DNA from: Megalonaias nervosa
Lineage: Eukaryota; Mollusca; Bivalvia; Unionida; Unionidae
Reading direction: 5' to 3'
Length of the DNA: 64,000 bases
Assembly (NCBI GenBank): GCA_016617855.1
Contig: JAECUM010004928.1
Span: forward strand, 60,669-124,668
Shown in pieces: positions 37,801 to 49,068 of this stretch; position 1 is the stretch's first letter; each line of letters begins with the position of its first letter. The position numbers and the translations under genes were made by a program. The notes under the pieces were generated by a model. That model did no database searches. It had not been told where the DNA came from and was given only the letters and a program-made list of their open reading frames with translations.

Positions 37801-38969
37801 TAATGATTCTTACTCTGAGAAAGATAAACAAAATAATAAAAAATTTGTTTGCCAAAACCGTCACTGATTTCGAAACAAGGTCAGGAACTATATACAATGT
37901 TTCTATTATTAGTTGTTTATTAATGAAATAAAAAAAGAAATAACAGTCAGGTGAAACAGAACTGAACTGAAATTCTGGACAATGTCAAATCCAGTAAACA
38001 AAGTTACATTACAATAGCATGTAATGGAATTAAACAATTTAAAGCTAACAAACAAACAATTAAATTAAATATACATAACATCCCAATTTAACAACTTTTG
38101 GTAATTTATGGCATGATTTACATGATTGTATTTGCAACTGGACATTTTATTTGAAGTATGTGTTACGCCTAACATAATGGAATGATGTTTGGTTACAGTG
38201 ACGAAACTGTTTACGAGAAAAATGAAAAATGGTAAAAATTTCCAAATGGCCATTTTGCCCCTGTGGTGGGGCAACACTCCCCCTCCAGGGGATTTTGCCC
38301 CACAATGCATTCGACATCTGTAAAAGTCTGTAATACTACAGGAATACTTTTGGACTGTAAAAATAAGTCTTATTCCTATATGGACATTTTATATATGGCA
38401 AATATGCTAAAAGTACACACTGTTGCATCAATCAAATTAGCACAACAATGCGGATAGGAAAACAGCTATAACAATGTTCAAGTCTAAATAGTCCGTAATT
38501 TCCACCGTTAATGAAGAAAAAGATAAAGCACAGTCTTCACAAATATTGTCTTTATTATGTGTTGTTTCTGCTGACAACGCAACATCATGTTTAGCGACGG
38601 ACTTTGGATCCAATGCCTTTTTCCGTTTGCATGGTCCTCTCTACAAGTTGTCTTCAAAATCTTAGATAGCTTTCTACCTATCTTTTTGTCCCCTCTACAT
38701 GTCTGCTTCTCTTTCTTCTGCATTACTTTCTGGTTTTAATCCTTGGCTTCATTCCGTTTGCTCCCACTTGCCTCTACAGCCCTATCACATTTGCCTTTTG
38801 TATTTGTCATCGTCTATCTTTGCTTTTCCATAATCATCTTTTTATACGGTGATGATGTTAAGTTCATGGCTGATTCTGCCTTTCACTTTCTTGTGCGCTG
38901 ACTGGATATTCCAGGTTTTGGAGAAAGTTTAAGCAATATGTTCATAAATACTGAATCGTCTGCAATTTT

Positions 38970-39172
38970 GCATTCGTTATGAGATATCCCCAAGACATTC
39001 GTTATGAGCTACCCCCAAGGCATTCGTTATGAGATATCCCCAAGGCATTCGTTATGAGATACCCCAAGGCATTCGTTATGAGATATCCCCAAGGTATTCG
39101 TTATGAGATACCCCCAAGGCATTCGTTATAGGATACCCCCAAGGCATTCGTTATGAGATACCCCCAAGGCAA
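38970..39172 (-). repeat. ~25-bp minisatellite inside the transposase pseudogene
   Basis: About eight units of GCATTCGTTATGAGATAYCC followed by CCAAG. It expands a piece of the decayed transposase C-terminal region. The adjoining open frame ends in GVSHNECLGGI, which the repeat encodes. Confidence 0.94.
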
Positions 39173-39688
39173 CACCTGCCGTTCTTCCAGCAAGAATAGC
39201 TTCATCAAAAATTTCCCGATTACCAGATTCCTCGACGGTGATTGCAGAGTGATCTGTTTGTTGATTACCAGGGGATTGAGTATAAATTGTTTTGTCTGCT
39301 ACATATGATGTCTCTGGATTGTCTGACCCATCCACTATGGCTGAACTACCAGTTAGCCAACCTCTTTTGCCTGGTTTAGTCAATATTTCTGCATAGTCAG
39401 AAGTGATCATAACACTACTAAGCGATCGATCTTCAACTGACCTATTTCCGTCGTTCGATGTTTCTGTATCGCCTGACCCACCTACGATAACTATAGGAAT
39501 ACTAACTGATTTTTTGTCAACTGTCTTTCCTCTTGAACAGATGTTTCTGCATCAACCGACCCTCTGACATGACTGTGCTGCCAATAACCAACAGGTGATC
39601 AACTGTCTTTATTTCATTCAGTCAGCAGAGGTGACATAGGTATTGCTTGTTGACATGCATTAGGTCTATCTGACATTGGCTGAGGTTC

Positions 39689-39868
39689 ATCAGTTACAAG
39701 GCCGACAAGAGGGGGAGGAAGCAAACAGGGATAAATCTCCAGGGCGCGGGCCGAACAACACTTTAAAATTTTATTAATGAATAATTTTGTTTGAACAAGA
39801 ACTAGGAGAGGCCCGGGTGTTTCTTACCCCAGGGCCCGTGATCGCTGTCTACGGCCCTGATCAGTTAC
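39689..39868. mobile_element. ~162-bp nested insertion with 9-bp target duplication
   Basis: ATCAGTTAC at 39689-39697 and 39860-39868 flanks a GC-richer insert. Removing the insert and one repeat restores a continuous minus-strand reading, PSMVTD-EPQPMSDRPN, so the event is well supported. The insert ends are AAGGCCGACA and TGTCTACGGCCCTG, loosely inverted. A 9-bp duplication with short inverted ends suggests a Mutator-like or similar MITE; the class is inferred. Confidence 0.82.
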
Positions 39869-41094
39869 CATAGAAGGAGCGAAATCATCATTTGTGAACT
39901 TATTTGGAATAAAAGGCTAAAGCCCGCTGACTTCAAAACCAGTGACAGCTTTCTGTAAGCCCGCAGATCTGTTATATGCTGCCGAAAAAATTTCAGCAAC
40001 TTCAAATGCATATATTCCTCTTCCTGGATTGCTTGTCATCCAATTTCCAGACTCCAAATTATAATCACGTTTGAGTGCCTTGAAAAAATGTGACATCAAG
40101 AGTCTGAAGCCGATGTGTGCAATGGAGAGGAAAGGTTATCAACACAATCCCTTTCTCGCGTGCATAGAGAACAACTTCCAACGTTTTTTGGCTATGGTGT
40201 CCATCAAGAAGAAGAATGTGTGGAAAGCCCTTCGTATATTTCACAAAACTAGTAAACTGTTCCAGCCATTGCAAGAAAATCCGACTGTCTGTCCACCCAC
40301 TTGTGCTACACAAGCCAAGTGGTCCGGCTGGTGAGCCATTCATCAGTGATGAAACCATTCGTTACGGGGTAGATAAATGCTGGCGGTGCAAAGGTACTAG
40401 CCGAATTCATAGCACCAATACAGTAATAGTTTGACAACGTTCACAGCTTGTAATTGTAATTTTACCAACTGATCTAACACCTTTTGAGGCAATGATGTGT
40501 ACTGGCTTGTGGACAGTACTAATGTCTGTTTCATCCATGTTCCATATTCTGAGACCGTCAGTAAGTGTTACGTCAAAAGATTCCTTAGCTATTGGTAAAA
40601 ATTGACCACCTGTGCGCGGTTAAAGCGGAATTAACAACTGCTGAGAATCTTGAAACATTATCCATCATGCATCTCTATGCTGTCTTGTTAAAAAAAACAT
40701 ACGTACGTATGTGCGTATGTAGTTCCAGTCAAAAATACTGCAAACAAATGGATTTAACACTTTTACAGGAAGATGTAAAAAAGTAATATTATTGCATAAA
40801 TACCACCTGTGCGGCTGCATACAACAATAGCCGCCATTCACAAGGCCTGCGTAACCTGGGCAAGCTTGCTGTATAAAGACCAGTCCATTTTCTATTGCAG
40901 GAACGTCAGGATGGCTGTGGGCGTTTAACCCCATGGAGGCCTTTTTCCCCCTTCTACCATACCTGACGAGTAACATTTATTTTGTAAACAAAATAATACT
41001 TAACTAATATGTTTCTATAATTATGGATTAAATATTCAGATCATTATTAATTGTAATCATGTTTGCTTCAATTTGAGCTAAAGATACAGTCTTG

Positions 41095-41722
41095 ATTCTT
41101 GCCTTAGAAACTTCCAGAATGGAAATTTCCTATTAAGTTCACAGATTATTCTCAGAAAATGATACTTGCGACCTAAATCAAGTAGAGGGTATGTAATATC
41201 TTGTTTACATTGGGATTATTCATTCTTTTCTTAACATTCAAAGTAGAATCAGTCTCGTTATTGTGTTCAGTTTTTAATTTGGATGGATGAATTTATTAAA
41301 ATTATTATTCGCTAGAATTACAAAAATCCCCAATAATATTCTTGGACCAAAACAATAATTTGGAATTATAGTGAATTCAAACAAGGACATTTTGGATTAT
41401 AATAATGAGATACATCAAAAGACTATTAGCACATCACCACACTCCCGGCCATTGGCACGTTAGCAAATTCGAGACTACATGCACATCAACACATGCAATA
41501 TCGGAATATTATTTAGAATACCGCTTGAATTCAATTGGAATTTCATGCATTTCATACATTTGGACTTGTGATAGAACTTTTAGGACTATTTTGGGATTTA
41601 ATTCACACTACCGTAATGTTTCATTTTGTATTCTAGGAAAATAATTGTTTGTTGAAATTCACAAGACTTGGGGTTTTTTTGTATCTTTTCTGTTATTTAG
41701 TTTAAGACCATTGAGTCGTAAA
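41095..41722 (+). mobile_element. dispersed LTR-like repeat, copy E, followed by long poly(A)
   Basis: Contains AACTTCCAGAATGGAAATTT, ATCAAGTAGAGG, TTGTGTTCAGTTTTTAATTT, ACATCAAAAGACTATTAGCA, GATAGAACTTTTAGGACTAT and TTTAAGACCATTGAGTCGTA near its end. A 61-bp A run (41739-41799) follows within 20 bp. Confidence 0.75.
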
Positions 41723-41738
41723 AAATTATGTTTTTAAG

Positions 41739-41799
<61 letters not shown>
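41739..41799 (+). repeat. poly(A) tract, 61 bp
   Basis: Uninterrupted A run between copy E and the 33-bp minisatellite. Confidence 0.98.
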
Positions 41800-41801
<2 letters not shown>

Positions 41802-42345
41802 TAAATAGACAGTGATAGTATAATCTATAGAAATGTAAATAGTGATAGTAAAGGCTCTAGAAATGTAAATAGACAATGATAGTATATGTTACAGAAATAT
41901 AAAAAGACAGTCAGAGTATAGGCTATAGAAATATAAATAGACAGTGATAGTATGTTATAGAAATGTAAAGAAACAGTGATAGTATAGACTATAGAAATGG
42001 AAATAGACAGTGATAGATTTGGGTGTGTGTGTGATTTAGATTTTTAACGTAGCTTTAACAATGTTTTAGTCAAATCGCTACGAGGCAGCTGTTAGTACCA
42101 TTTTTGAAAGTCTTTGGTATGACTCGGCCGGGGTTCGAACCCGCGACCTCCCGCATCCGAGGCGGATGCGACAGTGATAGAATATATAAATGTAAGTTGA
42201 TGGTGATAGTATAGATTATAGAAATGTAAATAGACAGTGATAGTATAGGCTATTAACATGTAAATAGACAGTGATAGTATAGGCTATAGAAATGTAAATA
42301 GACAGTGATAGTGTAGGCTATAGAAATGTAAATAGTGATAGCATG
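41800..42345 (+). repeat. ~33-bp minisatellite interrupted by a SINE
   Basis: Units of AAATGTAAATAGACAGTGAT then AGTATAGGCTATAG, about 11 copies in total. The array is split at 42017-42170 by a minus-strand SINE. Confidence 0.93.
42017..42170 (-). mobile_element. truncated tRNA-derived SINE (same family as 63017-63340)
   Basis: On the minus strand it reads GCATCCGCCTC (end of an A box) and GGTCGCGGGTTCGAACCC (B box). It then reads GAGTCATACCAAAGAC, TGGTACTAACAGCTGCCTCG and TTGTTAAAGCTACGTTAAAA, ending in a CA-rich tail. The same words occur in order in the plus-strand element at 63017, but its central ~140 bp is missing here. ACAGTGATAG flanks both sides (42007-42016, 42171-42180). That word is also part of the host minisatellite, so its status as a target duplication is ambiguous. 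Confidence 0.88.
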
Positions 42346-42849
42346 GTAATGGGAGATACAGCTGAGTAATTTCAAGGATGAAATTGTGCGTCGGGAAATT
42401 TGTATTATTACATAATACAAAGCTTTTTCGTTGGCGTTCCGCACGCCTACAATGACAGATTGAGCACGACATGGTTTGAGGTTTGTCATGTGGGAATTAT
42501 TGATGGTCCTTTTATGACCATTTGATAGCGACTGAAATCCGCAAGAAAGATTACAATTTTGTGGTAACCGTTAGAAGAAAAAAGTTTCGTGTTTTGTTTG
42601 AAATGCATTTTTATACCTGTATTTCGTGATTAGTTTCTATCTTAAACAGAAAAATATAGGTTTATGTGTGTACTTGCATGCAATATATAACATTTTACAT
42701 TGTAAACACAATTTGTTATAGGGAATGTCACACATATACACGTTCTTTATTTACGAGTTTTAATAATCAATACCATACAACATTTCAGATAAGCTTGCCT
42801 TCTACGTTTAATTTAAATGTTTGTTTTTCTTTGTTTTTCTTTTTTATCT

Positions 42850-42972
42850 TAGTGCCTTTCCCCAGGACACACAATGTCAGCCGACCCGGGCTATCCAGGG
42901 CAGGTATCGAACTCGTGTCAAATCAATTATTAATCCGACACAATGCCAACACAGCCACCGCGACTCGCCCAA
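42850..42972 (-). mobile_element. degenerate tRNA-derived SINE fragment
   Basis: On the minus strand GGGCGAGTCGCGGTGGCTGT resembles an A-box region and ACGAGTTCGATACCTGCC a B box. It then reads GGCTGACATTGTGTGTCCTG. It differs from the other two SINE types here. Confidence 0.65.
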
Positions 42973-43145
42973 AAAATAGAACAAATATTAATTAAATAAA
43001 CAACTGGTTACCATTTGTGGATGTCAAGACATACTTTTAAAACATGGTTCGAAACACAGATAATGTCCGGTCTGCAAGCGAAGGATGTTCTTAGACCCGC
43101 TTTCTATTATTTATCTTTTGTTTTGTCTTCTTTCTTTTTCATCCA

Positions 43146-43146
43146 G

Positions 43147-43179
<33 letters not shown>
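43146..43179 (+). repeat. poly(A) tract
   Basis: About 34 A residues. Confidence 0.97.
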
Positions 43180-43180
<1 letters not shown>

Positions 43181-43476
43181 AAGAGAGAAGCTCGCCAGAC
43201 ATTATGCGTATTGGAACTGCTGTATAATTTCTCAATATCAAGTCGTGGATACGGGCCTTTTGTCTGTGCAGAGATGTGTAAAGTTCGAAATGTTTAGAAT
43301 TCGAAGATAATGTAATAGTAAATTAACTGAAATACTCAGGCAGAGCAAGCACAGAAAAATTAATTGAAAACTGATGGCGTGTTTTATTGGGTTTCTTTAT
43401 AAAAAAAAAAAAATTTATACAATTTTTGTTACAAATATTAATGGATGAGTGATGTTGAATCTGGTATAGTACAATG

Positions 43477-43517
43477 GTTATATAGATTAGGATGGAGACT
43501 GCATATACAGTGTTGAG
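43477..43517 (+). repeat. 41-bp direct repeat, left copy
   Basis: Identical over 41 bp to 45107-45147, starting GTTATATAGATTAGGATGGA and ending GTGTTGAG. The distance is exactly 1,630 bp. It sits just before the long hairpin. Confidence 0.97.
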
Positions 43518-43535
43518 ATATATAGAATCTATGTT

Positions 43536-43665
43536 GGGATTTGGACCGAGACAAGGATATCCCAGTCAAGGGGTTGCATTATATGTCTCCCCACGAGGTT
43601 TGCCGAGTGGGGAGACATATAATGTAACCCCGCGACTGGGATTTCCTTGTCTCGGTCCAAACCCC
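43536..43665. repeat. long inverted repeat (hairpin), ~58-bp arms
   Basis: The left arm runs from GGGATTTGGACCGAGACAAG to ATATGTCTCCCCAC. The right arm is its near-perfect reverse complement, from GTGGGGAGACATAT to CTTGTCTCGGTCCAAACCCC. The loop is about 12 nt around 43600. A few mismatches (GTTGCATTATA versus TATAATGTAAC) show modest age. It could be a foldback MITE or a structured RNA; no coding role. Confidence 0.95.
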
Positions 43666-44575
43666 ACCGTAGATTATTTTTCTCACCCAAAATTTTCCAT
43701 TAAAGTAAAAACAACTCTTTACTAGTGTAATATAGTTCACGTCCAAATGTTTACATGCGGCTCATTAATACAAATATGTTAATGAGGGCTGTAGTGTGAC
43801 CGTTGTATCCGAAGTACACAGTTTATACGCGTGAGCAAAGAAAAATTACAACATAAAACGTCGCATAGTAATGAGGTATTATCACATGTAATATATGGAT
43901 GTTATATAAAATTAACAATAAATAATTAATATTTATTGCAAGAAACTGTTTCATTTTCATCATTTCCAATTTTGAAAAGTTATATTGTAAATAATGAAAT
44001 GATACTGGGTACTCAGCTCTACTGTGGTTATACTTAGTGCAAGCTGTAACGAAGAGTAACATGTTGCATTAGATTATTCATGGGTAATTAGAGATCTGTG
44101 TCACTATCTTATATAACTCTCCTTTTCTTTGGAGGAGGTGAAACTGTTTGTGACATACTTGTGTTGTCCTTAATATTGATTGTAAAATTACCCCCGTGTA
44201 TTAAAGACCCTCCAAATACTGACATTAGCGGATAACCATGTGCTAAACTTTAAAGTTCACAGATTCTTTGAAAATTTATTTTTCTGTCTTGGAAATATTG
44301 CAAGTGTTTCAGTGAAATTTGCTTATGGATTAATGTGTTGACGGATAAATGATTCCTTCTGGCTGGTAAATGCATTATTTGTCATTAAATATTGTAGGCA
44401 TATTTTTGATTCAACTGGGTCACAATGGAGATGCTTAACAAAATTAGAATAAAACATGTTTGGCATAACACATTTCTGGCTGTTACTAAGTTTTCTGTAG
44501 TTCTTAAGAGAGTTGGGAGGCTATGAAGTGTATAGGTCTATAGTATGTGTGCATGGATCACAGTGTTTTCTGTCA

Positions 44576-44807
44576 TAGTTCATTTCACACAGCATTGAAA
44601 ATTTTGTCCTATCTGTAGCACATTCAATTTTCAGGTCAGCGTCATTAAATGTAGCTAACAGTATATAATTAGTGTAAAGTTTGTTTCACACGAAGTATTT
44701 AAAACTAGTTAGGTAGCTTTAGCTACATTTAATGACGCCGACCTGAAAATGTACTGAGCTAGGCCTGCATATAGGATAAAATTGACCATGCTGTGTGGAA
44801 CGAACTA
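44576..44807. mobile_element. foldback element or MITE with ~85-95-bp inverted ends
   Basis: The left end TAGTTCATTTCACACAGCAT pairs with the right end ATGCTGTGTGGAACGAACTA. Internally TTTTCAGGTCAGCGTCATTA pairs with TAATGACGCCGACCTGAAAA. A core of about 45 bp contains TATATAATTAGTGTAAAG. No clear target duplication is visible. Confidence 0.88.
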
Positions 44808-45106
44808 GCATAATACCAAAAAACTCGACATCGTGTGCGTGTGTGTCTTTGTCTCTCTCGATATATATTTGTATGGTGTGTACTCAAAGATGGATTGACC
44901 TTAAGTTACTATGTTTGTGTTACATATTTGTTATTGTTGTTGTTGTTTGCTTTTGCAGAAGACAACAAGGGTTTCTTTTTTTAAAAGTAGTTCTAAGCGC
45001 GGGGACACCTTGACTGAGACGACTGGTCTGAGATGACTAGACTGAGATAAGAAAAGTAAGGTTAGCAAAACAGCTAGATTTCTCTATCGCATGGGTGAGA
45101 AATGAC

Positions 45107-45147
45107 GTTATATAGATTAGGATGGAGACTGCATATACAGTGTTGAG
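45107..45147 (+). repeat. 41-bp direct repeat, right copy
   Basis: Exact match to 43477-43517. Downstream sequence then diverges (GAGGTATG versus GAGATATA). Confidence 0.97.
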
Positions 45148-45880
45148 GTATGAAGTTATGTTGAAACTGATTTATGTTTGTTTTCTTGCTTTTTATATAG
45201 TAAAAGAGTTGGTTCTTTTGTTTAGTTTTGTTTAACGGAATAAACTCAGCTTGATCTTAATTGCTTAAATTTATTCTTTGTTTCCTTTTCTTACTCCGCA
45301 AAACAAAGCTGTTCGTTTTTGTTTTTTTTGTTGCTGTTGTTGTCTTTGTTTTCATTTTTCTTATCTTTCTTTTTTAACATAACATTTGTTCTACATCTTG
45401 TTTCGGATTTGCCACCAGATAGTGTCAGCTACATCGAACATTAATCTGTTTTGCTTCAAAATCATTAAACAAGAGTGGAAAGTTGATGGCTTTGTATTCT
45501 GATCTTGAAGCAGTCGATTCCAGTAGATACTTCATTCCGGCTTGAAACGCCAAATATATTAAGAAACTCCTAAGTAATACATTTTTTTTTTAAAAAAACT
45601 AACAATTACAAATCAGTTTCAGAACATAAAATTTTAAAAGGTACACTCTTTTAATTGCTCATAAAATGAAATTGTTTTTTTTTTGTTTTTTTTTTTTTTT
45701 GTTATAGGAGTGGTGCAATTCTTAATATTTTTAACGTAGTATTTTTAACGTATTTGAAACGTATAAATAATAAAGCTGTATTTTGATTAGGTTGGCATAT
45801 AAGCAAACAAACCACAGGCAATGTCATTGCTTGATAAGTGTAATACAAATCATGATAGAAAGAGGGACCAACAAAACCTC

Positions 45881-46168
45881 CTTAGTTTGTGAGACGGGGC
45901 AGGAAATGTTTGTTTGTGAGTCAGTGTCAGGAAATGTTAGTTTGTGAGAGAGAGTCAGGAAATGTTAGTTTGTGAGACAGGGTCAGGAAATATCAGTTTG
46001 TGAGACAGGGTCAGGAAATGTTAGTTTGTGAGACAGGGTCAGGAAATGTTAGTTTGTGAGATAGGGTCAGGAAATGTTAGTTTGTGAGATAGGGTCAGGA
46101 AATGTCAGTCTGTGAGACAGGGTCAGGAAATGTTAGTTTGTTAGACAGGGTAAGGAAATGTTAGTTTA
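45881..46168 (+). repeat. 28-bp minisatellite, about 10 units
   Basis: Units of GGAAATGTTAGTTTGTGAGA then CAGGGTCA. A single diverged copy (TTTAGACTGTGAGACGGGG) recurs near 48736, hinting at a shared older origin for the two loci. Confidence 0.95.
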
Positions 46169-46340
46169 AAGCCAGAAAAAAGCTTTGTAGGCTTCAGAAT
46201 TAACTTGTTTCTTGACCCTATGGTAGATATGGTTTTCTTGTTGTTGTTTTTTTTTACTTTCTATAAATGGTTCAGTTTTGCCTTAACTAAACAGTGGAAG
46301 ACACGTAAAGAATACACAGGAATTTAACGATTGAATGTGC

Positions 46341-46341
<1 letters not shown>

Positions 46342-46377
<36 letters not shown>
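46342..46377 (+). repeat. (GT)n microsatellite
   Basis: About 17 GT units. Confidence 0.97.
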
Positions 46378-46378
<1 letters not shown>

Positions 46379-46544
46379 AAACTACTGTTATATAATTCTT
46401 GTAAAAATGTCACATATCTGCTGGTATCGATGTTCCTACGTGTTCAGCTCTTGGTAAAAGTTGTCAATCTCTTTTGACTTGGTTTAAGTCATTCAGGACA
46501 AACTATTTATCAATTTCACTATTCTGCGTCGTTTTTAAATTCAT

Positions 46545-46735
46545 AGGGGACCGCAGTAACTGATTTGGTAGAGAATCGGACTCGCAATTCAAGGACCGCA
46601 CGTTTTATACCCACCCAGGCCAGCCTGGATCGGCTGCCCCGGAGCGTCTTTGGAAAAGGAATTTAGCTCCCACGGCATGAGATGGCCATATTATGCGTTA
46701 AACGTACTTTTCAAAATAAAAGACACACATAACAT
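46545..46735 (+). mobile_element. tRNA-derived SINE, third type
   Basis: Plus strand: TGATTTGGTAGAGAATCGGA is an A-box-like segment and ACGTTTTATACCCACCC a decayed B box. Next come CCCCGGAGCGTCTTTGG and ATGAGATGGCCATATTATGC, and the end is GCGTTAAACGTACTTTTCAA. The layout is that of a ~190-bp SINE. No target duplication was confirmed. Confidence 0.75.
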
Positions 46736-47119
46736 TATTGTCTGTAGAATAGAGGAAAGTGATATGATTTTTTTTTATGCTGTTACCTCCTCCCCCCCCC
46801 CAAAAAAAACACCATAACCTATTGTGGAAGGTGATATGAATAGTTAACAAGCCACATTGATTGAAAAATATGGAGATACTTTCTTATAAATGACATTATA
46901 TAAAATAGTAATTAGAGTGATGTACAAAGAATGATGAGAAAACGAAAAGAAATGAAGACGGATTTATTAAGGAATTACAAAGTTGTGAGCTACGTCTTTC
47001 TGAATTTGTTGAGGTGTTTAAAATTCTGACTGTTGGCACTGTAAAATGATGCCGTTTCCTACAATGTTAGATGACAGTGCATGATTGATGTTGAATGTGA
47101 TGTGTTATTCACGGATTAC

Positions 47120-47545
47120 GTACAACGGAAACTACTGATGTAATTCTGAGCGATGACGTGATGTTGAAATTGACCTGATGTAATTCTGACTTATGACGTG
47201 ATGTTGAAATTGACCTGATGTAATTCTGACTTATGACGTGATATTGAAATTGACCTGATGTAATTCTGACTTATGACGTGATGCTGAAATTGACCTGATG
47301 TAATTCTGACTTATGATGTGATGTTGAAATTGGCCTGATGTAATTCTGAATTCTGACTTATGACGTGATGCTGAAATTGACCTGATGTAATTCTGACTTA
47401 TGACGTGATATTGAAATAGACCTGATTCATTCTGAGTTATGACATGATGTTGAAATTGACCTGATGTAATTCTGAGCTATGATATGAAGTTGAAATTAAC
47501 CTGATGTAATTCTGAGTTATGACGTGATATTGAAATTTACCTGAT
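47120..47545 (+). repeat. 40-bp minisatellite, about 10.5 units
   Basis: Units of TGACCTGATGTAATTCTGAC then TTATGACGTGATGTTGAAAT. One unit carries a small internal duplication (AATTCTGAATTCTGAC). Confidence 0.96.
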
Positions 47546-47754
47546 TCTACTACGTATTCCTTTTTCAATGGTTCGTGTGCTAGGACTTGATGACTCTTTT
47601 AACACTAACCCTTACCACTTTAACGAAACTCATAGGTTATGACAGTGTTAAAAATATAAAACATTAAATTTGAAAAAGGTACAATCATTCAATTGCCCGT
47701 AAATTCCATATAAAAAATAATTAGTATAAATAATCGTGCAATTTTACTCCTAAA

Positions 47755-48585
47755 CTCCACTTAAGACAAAATGCTATAGAGTGGGTCCGAGACCCAACTA
47801 CTATTCACACAAAATGTAATAGAGTGGGGCCCAAAACCAAACTCCACTTAGACAAATGTAATAGAGTTGGGTCGGAGACCAAAACTCCACTTCAGACAGA
47901 ATGTAATAGAGTTGGGTCCGAAACCAAACACCACTTCAGACACAATGTAATAGAGTTGGGTCGGAGACCAAACACCACTTCAGACAAAATGTATAAGAGT
48001 TGGGTCTGAAACCAAACTCCACATCAAACAAAATGTAATTGAGGGAGGTGCAATACCACACTCCACTTCAGACAAAATGTAATAGAGAGAGGTGCAATAC
48101 CAAACTCCACATCAAACAAAATGTAATAGAGGGAGGTGCAATACCAAACTCCACATCAAACAAAGTGTAATAGAGGGAGGTGCAATACCAAACTCCACAT
48201 CAAACAAAATGTAATAGAGTTGGGTCCGAAACCAAACTCTACATCAAACCAAATGTAATAGAGGGAGGTGCAATACCAAACCCCACATCAAACAAAATGT
48301 AATAGAGTTGGGTCCGAAACCAACTCCACATCAAACCAAATGTAATAGAGGGAGGTGCAATACCAAACTCCACATCGGACACATGTAATAGAGGGAGGTG
48401 CAATACCAAACTCCACTTTAGACAAAATGTAATAGAGTTGGGTCCAAAACCAAACTCCACATCAAACAAAATGTAATAGAGGGAGGTGCAATACCAAACT
48501 CCACATCAAACACAGTGTAATAGAGGGAGGTGCAATGCCAAACTCCACATCAAACCAAAATGTAATAGAGGGAGGTAACTCATGT
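47755..48585 (+). repeat. ~42-bp minisatellite, about 19 units of two interleaved subtypes
   Basis: All units share AAATGTAATAGAG and AAACTCCAC(A/T)TC. One subtype has TTGGGTCCGAAACC, the other GGAGGTGCAATACC. The first block is mostly the first subtype, the rest is mostly the second with isolated first-subtype units. The array accounts for the open frames in this interval. Confidence 0.96.
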
Positions 48586-48987
48586 CCAAGCTAGATTACG
48601 ATACTCTGTAGGAAATACTACCGCTATGCTAAGATTTAAATGAAACTTGCGTATAAACAAATAAATGGCAGGTTAGGTAATCGTTTGATATTTATCTAAC
48701 AAAAATCATCATAGAAAGAAAAACATACAAAGATTCTTTAGACTGTGAGACGGGGTCTGGAAACAAGTTTGAAATAGTTTTTGTAGGCTTCAAAACAATT
48801 TACTTTCTGATCCCATGGTCTAAATGATCGTTCTATAAATGATGGCCTAAATTGAACAATGAGGCAGATGTAAAGAAATAACAACTTAACGACAATAAAA
48901 GCTGATAAAACGCAGCCCATATTGAATGGATGCCAGTAATGACGCCATGAAAATATTATAGATTATATTCTCATTTGAGTTTTGTGA

Positions 48988-48989
<2 letters not shown>

Positions 48990-49065
<76 letters not shown>
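48990..49065 (+). repeat. compound (GT)n(GA)n microsatellite
   Basis: About 15 GT units followed by about 22 GA units. Confidence 0.98.

Positions 49066-49068
<3 letters not shown>

Larger units (their letters stand above)
38490..40580 (-). pseudogene. pogo/Tigger-like DDE transposase pseudogene
   Basis: On the minus strand, pieces in different frames line up with jerky/Tigger-type DDE_1 transposases in the right order. They are LTDGLRIWNMDETDISTVHK (first Asp, about 40540), IIASKGVRSVGKI, AMNSASTFAPPAFIYP, RMVSSLMNGSPAGPLGLCS with SGW, HILLLDGHHSQKTLEVVLYA (second Asp, about 40200), THRLQTLDVTFF (third Asp, about 40090), SGNWMTSNPGRGIYAFEVAE, and PFIPNKFTNDDFAPSMVTD. At least three frameshifts and an in-frame stop (TAG in the GLxPF motif) separate them. 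The likely C-terminal tail with CEDC lies near 38520. The N-terminal helix-turn-helix DNA-binding part is not recognisable. The gene is also split by the insertion at 39698-39859. Confidence 0.92.

Noticed and set aside
47120..48585. CRISPR-like appearance of evenly spaced repeats
   Set aside because: Units are contiguous tandem copies with no unique spacers, in a eukaryotic context with introns and SINEs.
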